Of a DNA stretch of 64,000 nucleotides, positions 62,206 to 64,000 are shown one piece after another. The number at the start of each line of letters is the position of its first letter. Within the stretch, counting starts at the first letter, position 1. The stretch comes from Terriglobia bacterium (GTDB lineage: Bacteria > Acidobacteriota > Terriglobia > Terriglobales > Acidobacteriaceae). The stretch lies in assembly GCA_032252755.1 (NCBI GenBank), contig JAVUPY010000062.1:1-64000 (forward strand), given 5' to 3'. The notes below the pieces were generated by a model. The model did not search any database. It saw only the letters and a list, made by a program, of their open reading frames with translations, and was not told the DNA's origin. A program made the translations under genes and the position numbers.

Positions 62206-62517
62206 CTACGCTGTCGGCGTGAGCAGGCTCTTCAACTCTTCGCCAAAACGTGCAAGTTCGTGGAGACGCTCGGGAGTGGCTTCGATGATTTCCGACTTGG
62301 ATTGAAAGACCTTTTGGCCCCGGACTTCGGTGAGCACGCCGAGAACTTCGCCCATTTTCCAGCCCGGGGCGCCGATCGTTGTGAGTCCTGTTGGGGTGGG
62401 CGTCAGCAGCGCGATGCAGTTCCCTTTCACGACGCCGATGGCCCTGGGAAAGCGGTCGAAGGTCTGGAGTTCGAAGCCGGCGAGGTAAATGCGCTGGAGC
62501 TGTTCGGAAAGGTCCAT
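62206..62517 (-). CDS. hypothetical protein, 103 aa
   Basis: Compact soluble protein from ATG 62517: DLSEQLQRIYLAGFELQTFDRFPRAIGVVKGNCIALLTPT.., GWKMGEVLGVLTEVRGQKVFQSKSEIIEATPERLHELARFGEELKSLL. Family not recognised. A longer reading to 62589 runs through the inverted repeat upstream and is not preferred. Codon use matches core genes; it lies downstream of the bifunctional nuclease gene on the same strand. Confidence 0.6.
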   Translation of the reverse strand: MDLSEQLQRIYLAGFELQTFDRFPRAIGVVKGNCIALLTPTPTGLTTIGAPGWKMGEVLGVLTEVRGQKVFQSKSEIIEATPERLHELARFGEELKSLLTPTA

Positions 62518-62529
62518 AGAAGAAATTGA

Positions 62530-62621
62530 TTCATTGACGATTTTCTGATTGACGATTGAAAAGCCAAATCGAATGCTTTTGCAGTTCAATCATCAATGTG
62601 AAAATCATCAATCGTCAATGC
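62530..62621. repeat. inverted pair of TCAATCGTCAAT-family repeats
   Basis: Left arm TTCATTGACGATTTTCTGATTGACGATTGAAAAGCC (62530-62565) is answered by right arm AATCATCAATGTGAAAATCATCAATCGTCAATG (62588-62620). The two arms can pair as a long imperfect hairpin in the gap between two minus-strand genes. Confidence 0.6.
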
Positions 62622-62623
62622 GG

Positions 62624-63112
62624 TCACATCTTGTATCCACCCGTCTCCTCATCGCTCAGGCCTTCCAGCCACTTTTTCAAGTCGTCGCTGGTGATGCGTT
62701 CACTGGCGGCGGAGGCAACCTTGGAGATGCGGAGAACTTCGTCGTCAACAAAGATGGGGCAGTCGACGCGGAGCGCGAGCGCGAGGGCGTCGGATGGTCG
62801 CGAATCGAGGCTAATGGTCTGGCCATCGCGTTCAGCCCAGATTACGGCGTAGAACGTATCATCCTTGAGTTCCGTGACGACCACCTTGTTCACGCTCGCG
62901 CCGAACCCGGTGAGCATGTTCTTGAGGAGGTCGTGTGTCATCGGGCGCGGCGTTGTGACTTTCTCGATCTCGAGGGCGATAGCGTTGGCTTCGTAGACAC
63001 CAACCCAAATGGGCAGAATCGACTCGCCTTCGACGTCCTTCAGGACCACGATGGGCATGTTGGTTACGGGATCCATCATGAGTCCACGAATTCTCATCTC
63101 GACTTCGGCCAT
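62624..63112 (-). CDS. bifunctional nuclease (BFN/DUF151) family protein
   Basis: 162 residues, the DUF151 pattern: RIRGLMMDPVTNMPIVVLKDVEGESILPIWVGVYEANAIAL, TTPRPMTHDLLKNML and ISLDSRPSDALALALRVDCPIFV. Plant homologues have RNase/DNase activity; the bacterial role is unclear. It lies 9 bases after the miaB stop, a common neighbour pair, so probably the same operon. Confidence 0.93.
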   Translation of the reverse strand: MAEVEMRIRGLMMDPVTNMPIVVLKDVEGESILPIWVGVYEANAIALEIEKVTTPRPMTHDLLKNMLTGFGASVNKVVVTELKDDTFYAVIWAERDGQTISLDSRPSDALALALRVDCPIFVDDEVLRISKVASAASERITSDDLKKWLEGLSDEETGGYKM

Positions 63113-63121
63113 GGTCAGCTC

Positions 63122-64000
63122 CTAGGTACTAGGTGCGAGGTACGAGGTCAACCCAACCATCTCGCCGACGAGACTGTTGGGCAAGGTTTTTGTGACGCGC
63201 GCGTACACATACTCTCCGATGCGTGGAGCGGAGCTACCGTTCGCGACCGTGAAGTTTAATGTCTTATTCTGCGAGGTACGGCCGATCCACTGGCCGCGTG
63301 CTGCGTTCTCACCTTCAACCATTACTTCGATTGTCTGGTATAAATGCCTGTTGTAATTGGTTCTCTGGATTTCTCGCTGGCGTTCCATGAGGATCTGCAG
63401 GCGGCGCGACTTCTCCTCTTCGCTGATACTGTCGTCATACTTCAGGGCCGGGGTGTTCGGCCGGGCGGAGTACTTGAAGCAGAAGGCGCCGTCGTAACGA
63501 ACTTCATCCATCAGTTGAAGTGTTTCCTCGAACTCCGATTCGGTCTCTCCCGGGAAGCCGACGATAATGTCGGTCGTGATGGAGATGTCGCGGTTGCGAG
63601 TTCCCCTCATCCATGCGATCCGCTCGAGGTACTGCTCGCGAGTGTATTCGCGGAACATGGCGGCCAGGACGCGGGTGGAGCCGCTCTGGACGGGCAGGTG
63701 AACGTGATCGCAGAGGGTTGGGACTGAGTCGATGACGTCGACGATGTCACGCGTGAAGTCGCGGGGATGCGAGGTCGTGAAGCGTACGCGGCGGATGCCC
63801 GGGGTCTCTCCTACGGCTGCGAGGAGTTCGGCGAAGGATTTTTTGGCCAGCGGATCCTTGTAGGAATTTACGTTCTGGCCAAGTAACTGGATGTCTGTGT
63901 AGCCCGCATCGGCCATCTGGCGGGCTTCGGCGAGCACGGAATCCGACGTCCGGCTGCGCTCTTTGCCGCGCGTGTACGGCACCACGCAATAGGCACAGAA
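63122..64000 (-). CDS. miaB: tRNA-2-methylthio-N6-dimethylallyladenosine synthase, 3' part (runs off the window)
   Basis: Radical-SAM methylthiotransferase that modifies A37 of tRNA. The visible part starts at FCAYCVVPYTRGKERSR, the C-terminal half of the CxxxCxxC radical-SAM motif, and continues through IQLLGQNVNSYKDP, RVRFTTSHPRDF, HLPVQSGSTRVL, DIIVGFPGETESEFEETL and the C-terminal TRAM domain (GRTSQNKTLNFTV..VKTLP-like). The 5' part with the UPF0004 domain lies beyond 64000. The last codons overlap a GGTACTAGGTGCGAGGTACGAGG repeat phrase. Confidence 0.93.
   Translation of the reverse strand, partial: FCAYCVVPYTRGKERSRTSDSVLAEARQMADAGYTDIQLLGQNVNSYKDPLAKKSFAELLAAVGETPGIRRVRFTTSHPRDFTRDIVDVIDSVPTLCDHVHLPVQSGSTRVLAAMFREYTREQYLERIAWMRGTRNRDISITTDIIVGFPGETESEFEETLQLMDEVRYDGAFCFKYSARPNTPALKYDDSISEEEKSRRLQILMERQREIQRTNYNRHLYQTIEVMVEGENAARGQWIGRTSQNKTLNFTVANGSSAPRIGEYVYARVTKTLPNSLVGEMVGLTSYLAPST

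Noticed and set aside
1-64000. Prophage, insertion sequence or integrative element
   Set aside because: No integrase, transposase, phage structural gene or flanking direct repeats were seen in the window.

Overview
The window is a gene-dense, mostly high-GC chromosomal segment of a soil-type Acidobacterium, probably class Terriglobia near Koribacter/Acidobacteriales. This is inferred from overall character: hemX-hemA-hemC-hemD order, the BlaI/M56 pair, S46 peptidase, GAF-TonB fusion, an LPxTx-tailed low-complexity secreted protein, two NuoI-type ferredoxins and many dispersed intergenic repeats. No prophage, insertion sequence or CRISPR array is visible. One tRNA gene is present, tRNA-Ser(CGA).

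Layout. 0-9 kb: nuoI, cobalamin-dependent methionine synthase, GNAT, tRNA-Ser, VOC protein, a frameshifted MgtC, cold-shock protein, tadA, the LPQTA-tailed secreted protein and a second NuoI-like ferredoxin. 9-16 kb: CoA-transferase, exported alpha/beta hydrolase, secretin, HAD phosphatase and YmdB-type phosphodiesterase. 16-23 kb, minus strand: a wall-recycling run (nagZ-anmK, then a peptide-binding lipoprotein) and mutS. 23-28 kb: frameshifted exported RidA, a GalT-like protein with an altered active-site motif, then blaI-M56 and an HtrA protease. Near-identical palindromes lie before blaI and before the protease gene. 28-34 kb: a hemX-hemA-hemC-hemD operon behind a perfect -10 and a CRP/FNR-like palindrome, then DAHP synthase. 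34-39 kb: small unknown genes, DUF1990, and a three-gene set (DsrE family, periplasmic binding protein, diheme SoxA/TsdA-like cytochrome). 39-49 kb: VOC, DUF3795, GbsR-like regulator plus SDR, PAS histidine kinase, S46 peptidase, citrate synthase, MddA-like methyltransferase and a decayed SDR. 49-53.6 kb: a repeat-rich, looser accessory stretch with small ORFs, lipocalin, VIT1-like transporter and a 26-residue DUF3309 protein. 53.6-64 kb: MgtE_N/CBS protein, Nudix hydrolase, cobalamin-binding protein, IscU-like scaffold, GAF-TM-TonB protein, an RsbW/RsbV partner-switch pair, serine hydrolase, bifunctional nuclease and the 3' part of miaB, which runs off the right edge.

The most unusual signals are regulatory or repetitive: the shared BlaI-type operator (AACTAA-N4-TTAGTT), a shared GTGA-N6-TCAC site before hemX and before a Sel1-like gene, and a family of homologous hairpins placed after stop codons. 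All functional statements rest on reading motifs by eye; no database search was run.
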